A DNA stretch of 64,000 bases from Phycisphaera sp. (GCA_020639255.1 JACKGZ010000001.1:1-64000), one strand, 5' to 3'. Shown: positions 17,141 to 26,351, counted from the stretch's first letter. Translations and numbers: made by a program. The notes: generated from the letters alone by a model not told the origin.

Positions 17141-18550
17141 TCAGAATGGATCGGTTTCTGGCTCAGCGTCGGGTTTCCTCGGTGGAATGAGCATAGCGAG
17201 GCCGCACCACCAGAGGGCCCAGGCCGTCATCGAGTACCGCGGGAATGGTTGGAGCAGCAGGGCGTGGCCCGCGACAAGAGCGAACGAGCCGAGCAGCAGA
17301 GCCGCGGCCGCATACTTCCGGCGTCGGACGAGCAAGAAAACGCACGCGAACGATGCGAGCCCGAGGATGGGGTGTACGAAGTTGCGTGCCATCCCGATGG
17401 GCCACACGCGGTAGAGCCACGCCTGCGGGCCGATCGGTGCGCGGTCGCGGAAATGATCTGGGATGTGCTTGTCGCCGCTCACCTGGAAATTGGGCGCATC
17501 CTGGCCATCGGCCACGCCGTCGCGTCCTAGACGACGCATCTGCCAGCGCAGTTCGTCGTGCTTGTAGGGCGAACTCGGGAGCATCGCGTTCGACTGCCAG
17601 AGCGCGGCATGCACGACGGCCCTGGCGTAGCCCGAAGGGTTCTCGTTGATGCTTGTGCTCGCCCAACCGTTCAGAAGCCCGGCCCGGTCAACGCCCGGCA
17701 GATGACCGATCGCGTTGTAGAAACCGAGCACCTCGCTCTCGGAAGGTGGGTGGTCTTGGAAGAGTGCGGAGGCCTTTGGCTTGGCATCCACAGGTAGATC
17801 GAAATGCTCCGACAGCAATTGTGTGCGTGCGAGCCCTCCCCAGAGAGCGAGGCCGTCGGTCTGCACGATGCCGTTGACATCGCGAGTCTTGTTGTACGCG
17901 AGCCAAGGCGTGAGACTCACCATAACACCGACGGTATACGCAAGCGCGGGAGCAACGGCTCGCTTGGGCGATGGCGCGCCGACAACGCAGGCCAGCCCGA
18001 TGAACGGCACCCACGCGAGCATCGCGGGCCTTGTCAGCACAGCCGCGATGATGCAGACACCCGCGACGAACGCACCGAGCACAAGCCCTCGTGACTGTGC
18101 GTAGCCGAGCGACGCGGCGCACGCGGCGAGCACGAGAAAGAGCGTGAGCGATTCGCTGAGCGCGTAGTGCTCGAACGCGAAGAGCCACGGCTCGAACGCA
18201 ATCGCCAGCCCCGCGAGTAGTCCAGCGTATCGCCCAGAGGTGCGCCCCGCGATCCTCCACGCCAGAAGCGCCGAGCACACGCCGAGCAGAGATTGCGCCA
18301 GGACGATCGCGTGCGCTGAGGTGCCGAAGACATCGAACGCGCCCGCGAGAAAGATCGGATACCCGGGCACGCGCTCGACGGGCAGGTCGGGCCACTGGCC
18401 GGAAGCGATCGTCTCGCCCCATGCGAGGTAGCCCACGCCGTCGTTGGTGATTATCAGCGGGAGCGTGAAGTAGGCGAGCATGCGCGGGAGGGTCGCCGCA
18501 ACGAGCACGATCAACCAATCGGTTCGGGCTTGGCGGGGTATGAGCCTCAT
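17141..18550 (-). CDS. Integral membrane glycosyltransferase, GT39/ArnT-like
   Basis: This 469-residue protein has about ten hydrophobic helices. The first external loop reads ITNDGVGYLAWGETIASGQW, with the acidic residue and spacing seen in PMT/ArnT-type transferases. RVPGYPIFLAGAF follows, as in the dolichyl-phosphate-mannose mannosyltransferase relatives. It should move a sugar from a polyprenyl-phosphate to an external acceptor. The start ATG 18550 overlaps the stop of the sulfotransferase gene by four bases (ATGA). An ATG at 18583 is in frame but lies inside that gene. The tail EPETDPF is short and charged. Confidence 0.75.
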   Translation of the reverse strand: MRLIPRQARTDWLIVLVAATLPRMLAYFTLPLIITNDGVGYLAWGETIASGQWPDLPVERVPGYPIFLAGAFDVFGTSAHAIVLAQSLLGVCSALLAWRIAGRTSGRYAGLLAGLAIAFEPWLFAFEHYALSESLTLFLVLAACAASLGYAQSRGLVLGAFVAGVCIIAAVLTRPAMLAWVPFIGLACVVGAPSPKRAVAPALAYTVGVMVSLTPWLAYNKTRDVNGIVQTDGLALWGGLARTQLLSEHFDLPVDAKPKASALFQDHPPSESEVLGFYNAIGHLPGVDRAGLLNGWASTSINENPSGYARAVVHAALWQSNAMLPSSPYKHDELRWQMRRLGRDGVADGQDAPNFQVSGDKHIPDHFRDRAPIGPQAWLYRVWPIGMARNFVHPILGLASFACVFLLVRRRKYAAAALLLGSFALVAGHALLLQPFPRYSMTAWALWWCGLAMLIPPRKPDAEPETDPF

Positions 18551-19326
18551 GATGAGAGGTACCGATCCGCGGTTGTGTCCCACCCCATCCGGTACAGAAA
18601 CGTTCCGATCACCGGATCATCCAGGTACGCCCGCACGGCTTCCTCGGGCACGTCCGCGCGGTGCTCGCTCAGGACGCGGTGTGGATTGCGCCCCTCGATC
18701 GTCTCGCCCGACGACTCGTGATACGTCTTGGCCTTGTAGCGCACCGCGAGCTCGACCTGTTCCTCGCTGAACTCGGCGCCCCACGCGGCCCAGAGCCTGC
18801 GGAAGAACCTGCGGGGCGTGTCCGTGAATTCGTCGAACGTGAAGCGGCGTTCGACCGGCTGGTGCATGACGCGGTGCAGGAAGAGTCTGAGCCGCTCGAT
18901 GTCGTGCGGGGGCTCGATCGTGTCGGTCCAGCCGCGGGTGTAGAGGCTGTTGAGCCGCGCGAGAGGGTTGCGGATCAGGAACGCCAGCTTGTGATCGGGC
19001 CAGAACTGTTCGACATCCTTCGGCTCGATCATCGCGTGCGGCATCTTGACGATCACCGTGTCCGAACGCTGGTCTTCAGCGATCCGGCTCAGCACGCGTT
19101 CGGCGAGCGAGACGGTCTCGGGCGTCAGACGCTCGCCCCGCTCGTAGTGCACGCGGTGCAGCTCGACTTGTTCTTTTGGGTAGTTGTAGGGCTCGCTCGT
19201 GCGGTCCCACGGGCCGAAGGGCTCGTCGGCGACTGCCCACCCGAGCGCCTTGGCCGAGGCGTACACCACCGCGCTCGAGCCCGAACGCGTCATCGAGAAG
19301 AGCCACACTACACGTGGCCGACTCAA
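18547..19326 (-). CDS. Sulfotransferase-family protein (paralogue 3)
   Basis: Sulfotransferases move sulfate from PAPS to a hydroxyl or amine. The 5'-phosphosulfate loop is SMTRSGSSAVVYASA (about residues 11-25) and the 3'-phosphate region is LAFLIRNPLARLNSLYTRGW. FGPWDRTSEPYNYP and the tail residues VIGTFLYRMGW match the two neighbouring paralogues. I place the start at TTG 19326, which overlaps the upstream stop as TTGA. The other two junctions of this operon have the same arrangement (GTGA, ATGA), and homology begins at this point. An ATG at 19428 would force a 106-base overlap. The product is then 259 residues. The acceptor is unknown. Confidence 0.8.
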   Translation of the reverse strand: MSRPRVVWLFSMTRSGSSAVVYASAKALGWAVADEPFGPWDRTSEPYNYPKEQVELHRVHYERGERLTPETVSLAERVLSRIAEDQRSDTVIVKMPHAMIEPKDVEQFWPDHKLAFLIRNPLARLNSLYTRGWTDTIEPPHDIERLRLFLHRVMHQPVERRFTFDEFTDTPRRFFRRLWAAWGAEFSEEQVELAVRYKAKTYHESSGETIEGRNPHRVLSEHRADVPEEAVRAYLDDPVIGTFLYRMGWDTTADRYLSS

Positions 19327-20180
19327 GATCCGTGATCCCGCGGCTGCGTCAATGTCCGAAGCTTGCGCCGAAGTCGAACCAGGGGCGTCGGCGGACGCTC
19401 GCAGTAGTCGTACTTGCGTAGCGACCACCCGAGCCGATTAAAGAGATCGCGCATGAACGGGTCGCGCAGGTACAGCTCGACCGCCTCGGTCGGCACGGAT
19501 CGTGCTCTCTCACTCACCGCGTCCCTCGGTGTGTGGTCGGCCTCGACCTCGCCGCTCGCGCCGTGGTACTTGGCCCGCTGGTATGCGATCGCCTTGTCGA
19601 TGTCGGCCTCGGTGTACGCCCAGCCCCACGCGGAGTAGATCTTGCCGAAGTACGCCCGTGGGTCGCGCTTGAGCGACTCGAAGACCAGCGTGCGGTCATC
19701 CGGCAGGTTCAACCACCGCTCGGCGTATTCGCGGAAGTAGTCCAGGTCGTGGTTCGGGCGCACGATCGATGTCCAGCCCCGCGCGTGGATGCTCGCGAGC
19801 CGACGCAGCGGGTTGCGGATGAGCCACACGCCTCGATCGCTCGGGAATTGCTCGATCATCTCTTCGGGCGTGAAACGCAGGTGCGGGTGCTTGCTCACGA
19901 TGCGGTCCGCGCCCTGCTTGCGCGCGAGTTCTTCGAGCAGCTTGCGTGTTTGCGCCGCAACCTCGGGCGTCAGGCGCGATTGCGAGGCCTTGAACATCTC
20001 GACGAGCCTGGCCTGCTCGGGCGGGTAGTTGTACGGCTCGCCCGTGCGGTCCCACGGGCCCATGATCTCGTCAGCGACGGGCAGACCCCACGGGGCCGCC
20101 GAGGCGTAGGCGGTGATCGACGAGCCCGAACGCGCCAGCCCGAACACCCAGCCCACGTGGATCTGTTTGGGTGCGCTCAC
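19323..20180 (-). CDS. Sulfotransferase-family protein (paralogue 2)
   Basis: From GTG 20180 this gives 285 residues. The PAPS loop is GLARSGSSITAYAS (about residues 14-27) and the 3'-phosphate region is VWLIRNPLRRLASIHARGW. MGPWDRTGEPYNYPPEQA matches the neighbours. The GTG overlaps the stop of the upstream sulfotransferase by four bases (GTGA), showing translational coupling. The frame is open upstream, antisense to nothing real but inside the next gene, so the longer start is unlikely. About half of the visible motif residues are identical to its two paralogues, consistent with old tandem duplication. Confidence 0.82.
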   Translation of the reverse strand: MSAPKQIHVGWVFGLARSGSSITAYASAAPWGLPVADEIMGPWDRTGEPYNYPPEQARLVEMFKASQSRLTPEVAAQTRKLLEELARKQGADRIVSKHPHLRFTPEEMIEQFPSDRGVWLIRNPLRRLASIHARGWTSIVRPNHDLDYFREYAERWLNLPDDRTLVFESLKRDPRAYFGKIYSAWGWAYTEADIDKAIAYQRAKYHGASGEVEADHTPRDAVSERARSVPTEAVELYLRDPFMRDLFNRLGWSLRKYDYCERPPTPLVRLRRKLRTLTQPRDHGS

Positions 20181-21028
20181 GGCGTCACCCGTCTGTCCGG
20201 CGCGCGGAATGCGCGCCACAGGCGCGTCGGCATCCAGCCCTCGTACGCGCTCCGGTTCGTCGGCCAGCCCTGCTCGTCCATGAAGTCCAGCATCTGCGCG
20301 TCGGCGAGGTACGCGTCGAGCACCTCGGGCGGCGCGGCCCACATGCCCTCGCTCCGCGGCTTCAGCTCGCCCCGCACACGATGGCTCTCGGCCGACGAAT
20401 CGTGGTACCGCTCGCCGAGGTACGCGCTAGCTTTCTCGATGTCGCTCTCTGTGCAGGGCAGCGTCCAGCCCTCGTAGAGCGTACGGAAGAACCGCGCCGG
20501 GTCGGTGCGCATGTCCTCGTAGCGCAGGCGGACGTCGGCTTCCTTCCAGCGGTTCAGGAACGTGCGGTACACACCCAGCTCGTACGGGTCGTTGAGCATG
20601 TGCTCCCAGCCCCGGCTATAGCAGCTGTTCACGCGGCGCAGCGGGTTGCGGATCAGGAACGCCGCGTGGTGCGCAAAGCCCTGGCCTTGGGCCTGCCCGA
20701 ACCAGGTGTTGAAGTCCTTGGGCGTGAACATCAGGTGCGGGCACTTGCAGACCACCCAGCCCTTGCCCGACTCGTCACGCACAGCGAGTTCACGGATGAT
20801 CTCGTTGGCGAGCCCCACGATCTCGGCAGTCAAGACATGGCCCACCGCGCGGAACGCCCGCACCAGCTCGGCCTGGCGCCTGGGCATGTTGTACGGCTCG
20901 CCCGTGCGGTCCCACGGGCCGAAGAGCTCATCCGCGATCGGCAGCCCCCACGGCGCAGCAGCCGCGTAGCTCGCCGCCGACGAGCCGGATCGCACCAGAC
21001 TGAACACCCATCCCACGTGGATCATCAC
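20177..21028 (-). CDS. Sulfotransferase-family protein (paralogue 1), first gene of the operon
   Basis: The 283-residue protein starts MMIHVGWVFSLVRSGSSAAS, with the PAPS loop at residues 10-18. FLIRNPLRRVNSCYSRGWEH forms the 3'-phosphate site and FGPWDRTGEPYNMPRRQAEL the shared motif. It leads a coupled run of five genes ending with the GT2 gene: three sulfotransferases, a GT39-like enzyme, then GT2. Together they suggest a sulfated glycan or glycolipid made at the cell surface. The 102 bases between this start and the divergent ArnT-like gene must hold promoters for both, though I see no clear -10/-35 pair. The second ATG (21025) is an alternative start. Confidence 0.82.
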   Translation of the reverse strand: MMIHVGWVFSLVRSGSSAASYAAAAPWGLPIADELFGPWDRTGEPYNMPRRQAELVRAFRAVGHVLTAEIVGLANEIIRELAVRDESGKGWVVCKCPHLMFTPKDFNTWFGQAQGQGFAHHAAFLIRNPLRRVNSCYSRGWEHMLNDPYELGVYRTFLNRWKEADVRLRYEDMRTDPARFFRTLYEGWTLPCTESDIEKASAYLGERYHDSSAESHRVRGELKPRSEGMWAAPPEVLDAYLADAQMLDFMDEQGWPTNRSAYEGWMPTRLWRAFRAPDRRVTP

Positions 21029-21130
21029 GAGAGAATATCCCCGCCGAGACGATCGGTTGGAAACGACACCGGTGGCGTATCATCCCGCCACGAATCGGCG
21101 TTCCGGCACCACATACACCCAGCGGAATCG

Positions 21131-22825
21131 ATGGACCAACCCACGCTGAACCAACCAGAGGCCAGCGCCCCGCACGCCCGCTGGCGATTCTGGATCCTTT
21201 TGCTCCTCGTGACCAGCTCGCTCACCTCATTCGCCGGCACGGGCGCCTCGCTCCCGCTCGATGCGCACGAGGTCTTCGTCGCGCGCACCGCCGAGGAGAT
21301 GCACGCCCGCGGCGAGTGGCTCGTCCCCTATTTCAACGACACGCCCCGCCTCAAGAAGCCGCCGCTCGAGTACTGGCTCGTGCTGGGCGTGAACCTCGTC
21401 ACGGGCAACGACGGCGTCATCACCGAGTTCGAGGCGCGCTTCCCCTCGGCGCTGGCGGGCGTGCTTCTGACGCTCATGGCGGTGCGCCTCGGCAGACAGC
21501 TCGTGAGCGCCGAGGCCGGGCTCATCGCGGGCGCGATGCTCGCCACCTGCAGCGGGTTCATCTCTTACACTCACAGCGCGCGACCCGAGATGGTCTACGC
21601 CGCCTGGTGCATCGCGGGGTTGTTGGGGCTGGTGTCCGCGGAACAGCACACGATTGCATCACGCAAACGCGAGGCGATGCTCGCAGCTTTGGGCGCGTGG
21701 TTCTGCTTCGGACTGGCGACCATGACCAAGGGGCCTCAGCTTCCCCTGCCCATGCTCGTCGGGTGGCTCTTCGGCGCCTGGCGAGCGGGCACAATCAGAG
21801 AGACCACTCGCTCGCTCCGCCTCGCAGTCGGCGTGCCAATTTATCTCGTCGTCGGCTTCTGGTGGTTCGCACTCGTGCTGACAACCGTGCCGAACGCAGT
21901 TGATATTCTGAAGGGCGAGACCATCGACCGCATCACGAGCCAGACCGATTCGTGGGTGACGCTGCTCGAGCCGTATTACCTGTATCGGCCACTGCTCATG
22001 CTCGCGCCGTGGCTGTTCTTCGTGCCCGGCTCGCTCGTCGGTCCGTGGCTCAAGAAATACCGCACCCGCCCCGGGGCGATGCGCATGTGGTGGCTGATCT
22101 TCTTCGTCGCGATCATTCTCTCCTTCTCGCGCGGGAGGCGTTGGTATTACATGCTTCCCATGCTCGCGCCGTATGCCGTGGTGCTCGGCTCGACCGCGAT
22201 GCTGCTCGCACCGGATCTCTGGAAAGGTCGCAAGTCATGGGGCTGGGTGGTGCTCTTCGGGCTGCACGCAGTGGGGCTCGCGGTGTTTGCGGGTGTCACC
22301 CTCGATAGACACTCCGCGTACATCGGCCACGCGCCGATCTGGATGTATGCCGTCATTGCCCTGTGTTGTATCACGAGCGTGATGATGCTCGCGCTACGCA
22401 GAATAAGAAACGTGCTCGGCGTGGCTGGTGTCGTTGTGGTTGTTGGGGCGTTCGCGTCTATTTCGCTCGCGATCGCTGCCCATCGCGGCGGCTTCTGGCG
22501 ATCCAACCGACTCGACGAGCGAGCGTTCTCGATGCAGGTCGCCGCGCATGTCGCATCTGGTGACACGCTCGTGGGCTGGCTTGAACCCTTCGAGGAACAG
22601 CAATACGAACTCCACCGCGTTATCCCCACTTGCTTTGTTGCCAGCGATCTCACCCAAGCGATCAAGGACGCCCGCGAAGCCTTTGTCATGGTCGACATCC
22701 GCAGAGATCCGGTCACTTGGCCCGATGGCTTCAAAGCTGAGCGGCTGGTTTCATCGGACAACGGTCATACGAAAGGCCAGTTCGAACTCTGGCACGTGCG
22801 AGTGTCAGGTGTTCCATCAGACTGA
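21131..22825 (+). CDS. ArnT-like family 39/83 membrane glycosyltransferase
   Basis: The 564-residue protein starts at ATG 21131. It has about twelve membrane helices and the ArnT signature in its first external loop: LPLDAHEVFVARTAEEM, then RLKKPPLEYWL. The Asp of LDAHE is the expected catalytic residue. The second part, FLVPG-like FVPGSLVGPWLK and FSRGRRWYYMLPMLAPYAV, matches 4-amino-4-deoxy-L-arabinose and other undecaprenyl-phosphate sugar transferases. It probably glycosylates lipid A or another envelope molecule from a polyprenyl donor. The divergent operon (sulfotransferases, GT39, GT2) may act in the same pathway. The frame is open far upstream but is antisense to paralogue 1 there. 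Confidence 0.82.
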   Translation: MDQPTLNQPEASAPHARWRFWILLLLVTSSLTSFAGTGASLPLDAHEVFVARTAEEMHARGEWLVPYFNDTPRLKKPPLEYWLVLGVNLVTGNDGVITEFEARFPSALAGVLLTLMAVRLGRQLVSAEAGLIAGAMLATCSGFISYTHSARPEMVYAAWCIAGLLGLVSAEQHTIASRKREAMLAALGAWFCFGLATMTKGPQLPLPMLVGWLFGAWRAGTIRETTRSLRLAVGVPIYLVVGFWWFALVLTTVPNAVDILKGETIDRITSQTDSWVTLLEPYYLYRPLLMLAPWLFFVPGSLVGPWLKKYRTRPGAMRMWWLIFFVAIILSFSRGRRWYYMLPMLAPYAVVLGSTAMLLAPDLWKGRKSWGWVVLFGLHAVGLAVFAGVTLDRHSAYIGHAPIWMYAVIALCCITSVMMLALRRIRNVLGVAGVVVVVGAFASISLAIAAHRGGFWRSNRLDERAFSMQVAAHVASGDTLVGWLEPFEEQQYELHRVIPTCFVASDLTQAIKDAREAFVMVDIRRDPVTWPDGFKAERLVSSDNGHTKGQFELWHVRVSGVPSD

Positions 22826-22831
22826 CGCCTG

Positions 22832-25246
22832 TCATTTCAGTCTGCCGAGCCACCACTGCAGAAGCGGACTCGCCTGATCTTGTGGCACTCGGTACGCAGA
22901 CACGATCAAGCCCGCGAACGATTCAAGCACCGACCGCCGCAATGAGCTGTTTGCTTCGTGCGCTTCTTGGAGCATCGAAGCGGCTTGTTTCCATAACGCT
23001 TCATCGACAGGTATGGGCAATCGGAGCGATTGTTTCGCGCTGAGCTTGATCGCCTGTGTGCTGAGCGCCGAACCGGCGTACCGCTGCATCGCCAACGCCG
23101 AAGCAACCGGCGACGCCAGGGCAGATGCGATCCGCCAGATCGCGTCACGCTCCTTCGGCATGACCGAAATCAACGGCGTACTGGGGACGAACCGACCCTT
23201 GTCATCGACAAATACTTCGATAATCCGCGTCTGAGTTGCGAGCAGAATCTTCGGGATCAGCCTTTGTGAGATCCACGGATCGAGCGTGCCGTTTTCTTTC
23301 ATCGCCGAGCGATCAATCCGGGGTGCGTGCCACGTTTGCTTGAGCAGCTTCGCTGGGGCAGCACCCCATCGGCACTCGGCAAGATCGATCATGCCCGAGG
23401 TGACAATCGGGGGAAAGTGCGAATCGAGTCGATCACATTCCGAAATCTCTTCGGACTCGACAAGGAATCCATCGAGTCCGTAGTACTGATCACGAAAGTC
23501 CGCCGTCGCCGCAGCCAGGTTTCCGACTGTGCCATTCGATTCGTACTCAAACTCAGGAATCCCGATCGCACAGGCGATCAGCGGCGCCCAAGTCTCAGAC
23601 TCAGCGAGTGAATCGTGGTCGACCTCAATCGGCGCAAGTAAACGGGTCGAGTCATTGACCGTGCGTTGCACAACGCTGTGCCGAGGACCGCCGCGTGCGA
23701 TCGTGAGTGCGCACGTGTACACGCTCGCATCCCGAAACACATGCTCGGTTGAGATCCATATCGAGGTGAGCGTGCCGGTACGAGCGACATACTGACGGAT
23801 TGGTATCGCATCGGTAGTAGAAAGTACCGACAAAGGAAGTACAAACCCAACTCGACCGTTCTGTCCGCAGAGTGTCATCGCGCGAGCTAAGAATCTCGCG
23901 GCGATATCCGAGTACCGCGTCGCAACTCCGCCGCTGATGATCCGGTGGAGCCGAGCGATGGACGGGTCCGTCGCGGTGCGAGCGTCGAGCTGGTTCTGGA
24001 ACGGCGGGTTGCCGACAATCACATCGAATCCGGCCTCCTTTTGTTTGAATACCGACGGAAACTCGATATGCCAGTGAAAGAAACGATGCAGCCGAGCCAA
24101 CCGATTAATCTCGCCGAGCTGCTTCTGTGAAAATATCTGGCGAGTTTCACTCGAACTGATCTCATCGAAGCCGGTAATCACACCGGCGGCATCTTCATTC
24201 TGTATGATCGAAGCGCACCACGCATCGGCTCTCAATCTAGTGGTCACGTCGATATCGTGGAGTTGTGTCGTAGTAGGCGCACCTTGCGGTTGCTTAGATA
24301 ACCCGTCCGAATTGCTCGGCTTCAGCATGTTGGGGTTCGCGCCGAGCAGGGCATTGCCGACTCGGATGTTCGCCTCGAGTGATTCCAGGGACACATCAAC
24401 ATCGTTGATCTCAAGCCAAAGCGCGATGCGGCAGAGAAGCACAGCGATCGGATCGAGATCAACGCCGTAGATGCAATTGAGTACGACTGTCCGAATCGGC
24501 TTCTGAGTGTTGTGAATCGATAACCTTGTAGCATCGTTCGCGATACAAGCCATTGAATTGGCGATCATGCGTGCAGCTGGCACAAGAAACCGTCCTGCGC
24601 CGCACGCCGGATCGCACACTCGGATGCTCATTAGAGAATCACGGATTCCTGCAGTAGAATTGTCCCGCGAGCGATCCTGAAGCGCGGGCAAGAGTGTCAT
24701 TTCGAGAACTTGCTCGACGAGCGACTCAGGCGTGTAGTACGAGCCGCTCGACTTGCGAGTGTTTGAGCGGGCTGGACGTAGCACGAGAGTGCACTCTTTA
24801 TGGTCTACATACGGCTCGTATTCGAGCACCGCTTCGTAGCTGGCACCGAGCACGGCGGAAGGGTCGCTCAGCACATGATGGAGAAATGGTTCGGTGTGCC
24901 CTCGAACTAACGTATATGCGTCGTTCGGCATGGCCCAAGACTCATCACGGTCCCAGTTGCCAAGCGTCAAATTACAGCGTGCCGCAAGAACTGCTGCAAT
25001 GTTGCCATACACAATGAGGCCGATTTGACATAGGAACTCGCGTGCATCAAGCTTATTCGCGAGCATCCCTCGCTTGAGCCGGACGTTGTTTTGATGCCTA
25101 AGAATGTCTGACCCGAGCGCTTCGATCGAAGAGATGACCGCACGATTGAATCGCGACTGTTCATCCGATTCGGGCGAACAAGACCGAATAGCGCTAGGAC
25201 AATCGTGAGAAAGTCCGTTACGTGTCATACCTGCGCGCGCGCCCAT
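22832..25246 (-). CDS. N6-adenine DNA methylase, Eco57I/class-gamma-like, standalone
   Basis: The 804-residue protein has the gamma-class DNA methyltransferase order. A helical N-terminal part comes first, then SYYTPESLVEQVLEMTLLP (169-187), motif I VCDPACGAGRFLVPA (210-224), GVDLDPIAVLLCRIALW (261-277) and motif IV GNPPFQNQ (412-419). A C-terminal target-recognition-like part includes PRIDRSAMK and the ending region LSAKQSLRLPIPV. No nuclease, specificity subunit or helicase gene is adjacent, though a nuclease fused within the N-terminal 160 residues cannot be excluded by eye. The region is AT-richer than the rest (33 GC in 24181-24240). It lies 70 bases from the tmRNA 3' end. The start may be ATG 25228. 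Confidence 0.85.
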   Translation of the reverse strand: MGARAGMTRNGLSHDCPSAIRSCSPESDEQSRFNRAVISSIEALGSDILRHQNNVRLKRGMLANKLDAREFLCQIGLIVYGNIAAVLAARCNLTLGNWDRDESWAMPNDAYTLVRGHTEPFLHHVLSDPSAVLGASYEAVLEYEPYVDHKECTLVLRPARSNTRKSSGSYYTPESLVEQVLEMTLLPALQDRSRDNSTAGIRDSLMSIRVCDPACGAGRFLVPAARMIANSMACIANDATRLSIHNTQKPIRTVVLNCIYGVDLDPIAVLLCRIALWLEINDVDVSLESLEANIRVGNALLGANPNMLKPSNSDGLSKQPQGAPTTTQLHDIDVTTRLRADAWCASIIQNEDAAGVITGFDEISSSETRQIFSQKQLGEINRLARLHRFFHWHIEFPSVFKQKEAGFDVIVGNPPFQNQLDARTATDPSIARLHRIISGGVATRYSDIAARFLARAMTLCGQNGRVGFVLPLSVLSTTDAIPIRQYVARTGTLTSIWISTEHVFRDASVYTCALTIARGGPRHSVVQRTVNDSTRLLAPIEVDHDSLAESETWAPLIACAIGIPEFEYESNGTVGNLAAATADFRDQYYGLDGFLVESEEISECDRLDSHFPPIVTSGMIDLAECRWGAAPAKLLKQTWHAPRIDRSAMKENGTLDPWISQRLIPKILLATQTRIIEVFVDDKGRFVPSTPLISVMPKERDAIWRIASALASPVASALAMQRYAGSALSTQAIKLSAKQSLRLPIPVDEALWKQAASMLQEAHEANSSLRRSVLESFAGLIVSAYRVPQDQASPLLQWWLGRLK

Positions 25247-25315
25247 TCACACAGCGTACGGCCGCGCAAGGGTTATGACTTTCCTGCTAACAGAGATGAG
25301 CATGGCAAAAAAGAA

Positions 25316-25667
25316 TGGAGCCGGGGGGAATCGAACCCCCGTGCCGAAACGGCCGGAACGGCGCCTCTACGCGTGTAGTCGATGGTTTGATCTCAACCCG
25401 CAGCCGACCATCGACAGCCTGCGTTGGGTCCAGCTCCCGGTCAAATTCTCGCCGCTTCACCCCCGGGAGCGCCGGGAGTCGGCCAGCCTGCTGTCATTGA
25501 GCCCCGCCCTAGCAGGCGTTGGGTGGGGCTCAGACCACCTAAGTTAGGCGGCCAGTGCGTACTGCTCGTTGGCAGTTATTGTGTGTGCGTGGTTTTTACG
25601 AGGCCACCACGCCCCTCGACGCGCCACACCGAACCTGAACTCGTTCGGTCGAAACCACATCGGCCCC
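25316..25667 (-). ncRNA. ssrA: Transfer-messenger RNA (tmRNA)
   Basis: tmRNA rescues stalled ribosomes with SmpB and tags the peptide for proteolysis. The 5' end GGGGCCG pairs with the 3' end CGGCTCC, and the discriminator is A; CCA is not encoded. The T arm is GGGGG-TTCGATT-CCCCC near 25324-25340. The 5' region runs GATGTGGTTTCGACCG, like the tmRNA D-like loop. The resume codon GCC follows TAACT, and the tag ends in LAA before TAA. Length is 352 bases in one piece. The gene is divergent from mscL; the 232 bases 25668-25899 hold no gene I can see. Confidence 0.95.
25544..25573 (-). other. tmRNA proteolysis-tag reading frame
   Basis: Inside tmRNA the minus strand reads GCC AAC GAG CAG TAC GCA CTG GCC GCC TAA, giving the tag ANEQYALAA (with the Ala charged on tmRNA before it). 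It ends in the LAA recognised by ClpX-type proteases. The resume codon is inferred from the TAACT just upstream. Confidence 0.85.
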
Positions 25668-25899
25668 AGATGTCAAACAGGCGGCAAGGCATGTGCCGTG
25701 CGAAGTCATTCTAGACAACCACACCCCCTCATACGCGTCTCCGATAGAATTTGTTCGCCAGTTGGCCGGTTGGTTGGCGTGTACTGAAGCATTCGTTCTC
25801 GATTGAGCACTTTGCCCTATCATGACCCCGCCAAGGGATTGGCGCTGAGTTGAGTTCAGACGGATCTCGCACCACACCTATCGCAGCAGGGGAAACACA

Positions 25900-26325
25900 A
25901 TGGGTCTTATCAGTGAATTCCGCGACTTTGCCATGCGTGGCAATGTGATCGATATGGCTGTCGGCATCATCATCGGTGCCGCCTTCGGGACCATCGTCAG
26001 CACAATGGTCGATAAGGTACTCATGCCCCCGATCGGGCTCGTTCTCGGCGAAGTCGATTTTTCCCAGCTCAAGTTGATTCTGCAGCAGGCGAGTGTGACC
26101 GAAGACGGCACAGCCAAGGCCGAGGTCGCCATCTATTACGGCGAACTCATTAACGCCGTCATCAAGTTCACGATTGTCGCTTTCTGTCTCTTTATGATCA
26201 TCAAGGCCATGAATTCCGCCAAGAAGCGATTCGAGAAGGAGCAGGAGGCCGCACCGCCTCCGCCACCCTCGGCCGAGGCTGTTTTGCTTGGCGAGATCCG
26301 CGACGCGCTCAAGGCCAAGGGCTGA
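25900..26325 (+). CDS. mscL: Large-conductance mechanosensitive channel MscL
   Basis: MscL forms a pentameric inner-membrane pore that opens under hypo-osmotic shock. The 141-residue chain has the family N-terminus (LISEFRDFAMRGNVIDMAVGIIIGAAFG) covering the amphipathic helix and TM1. A short external loop follows, then TM2 (about residues 84-104) with MIIKAMNSAKKR. The C-terminal helix ends with a Pro-rich linker (APPPPPSAEA) and LLGEIRDALK. GCAGGGGAAAC lies before ATG 25900. A hairpin terminator follows the stop and serves the convergent mscS-like gene too. Confidence 0.96.
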   Translation: MGLISEFRDFAMRGNVIDMAVGIIIGAAFGTIVSTMVDKVLMPPIGLVLGEVDFSQLKLILQQASVTEDGTAKAEVAIYYGELINAVIKFTIVAFCLFMIIKAMNSAKKRFEKEQEAAPPPPPSAEAVLLGEIRDALKAKG

Positions 26326-26351
26326 TCAATAAGCCAATGCGAATGCAACAA

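Noticed and set aside
20171..21130. N-terminal extension of the ArnT-like gene
   Set aside because: The extra 320 residues lie antisense to a sulfotransferase gene and show no domain; homology starts at ATG 21131.
22826..22860. Possible attachment-site repeat of the tmRNA 3' end at the far side of the methylase
   Set aside because: I compared the region with TTCGATTCCCCCGGCTCC and found no copy; the convergent gene ends leave little room for one.
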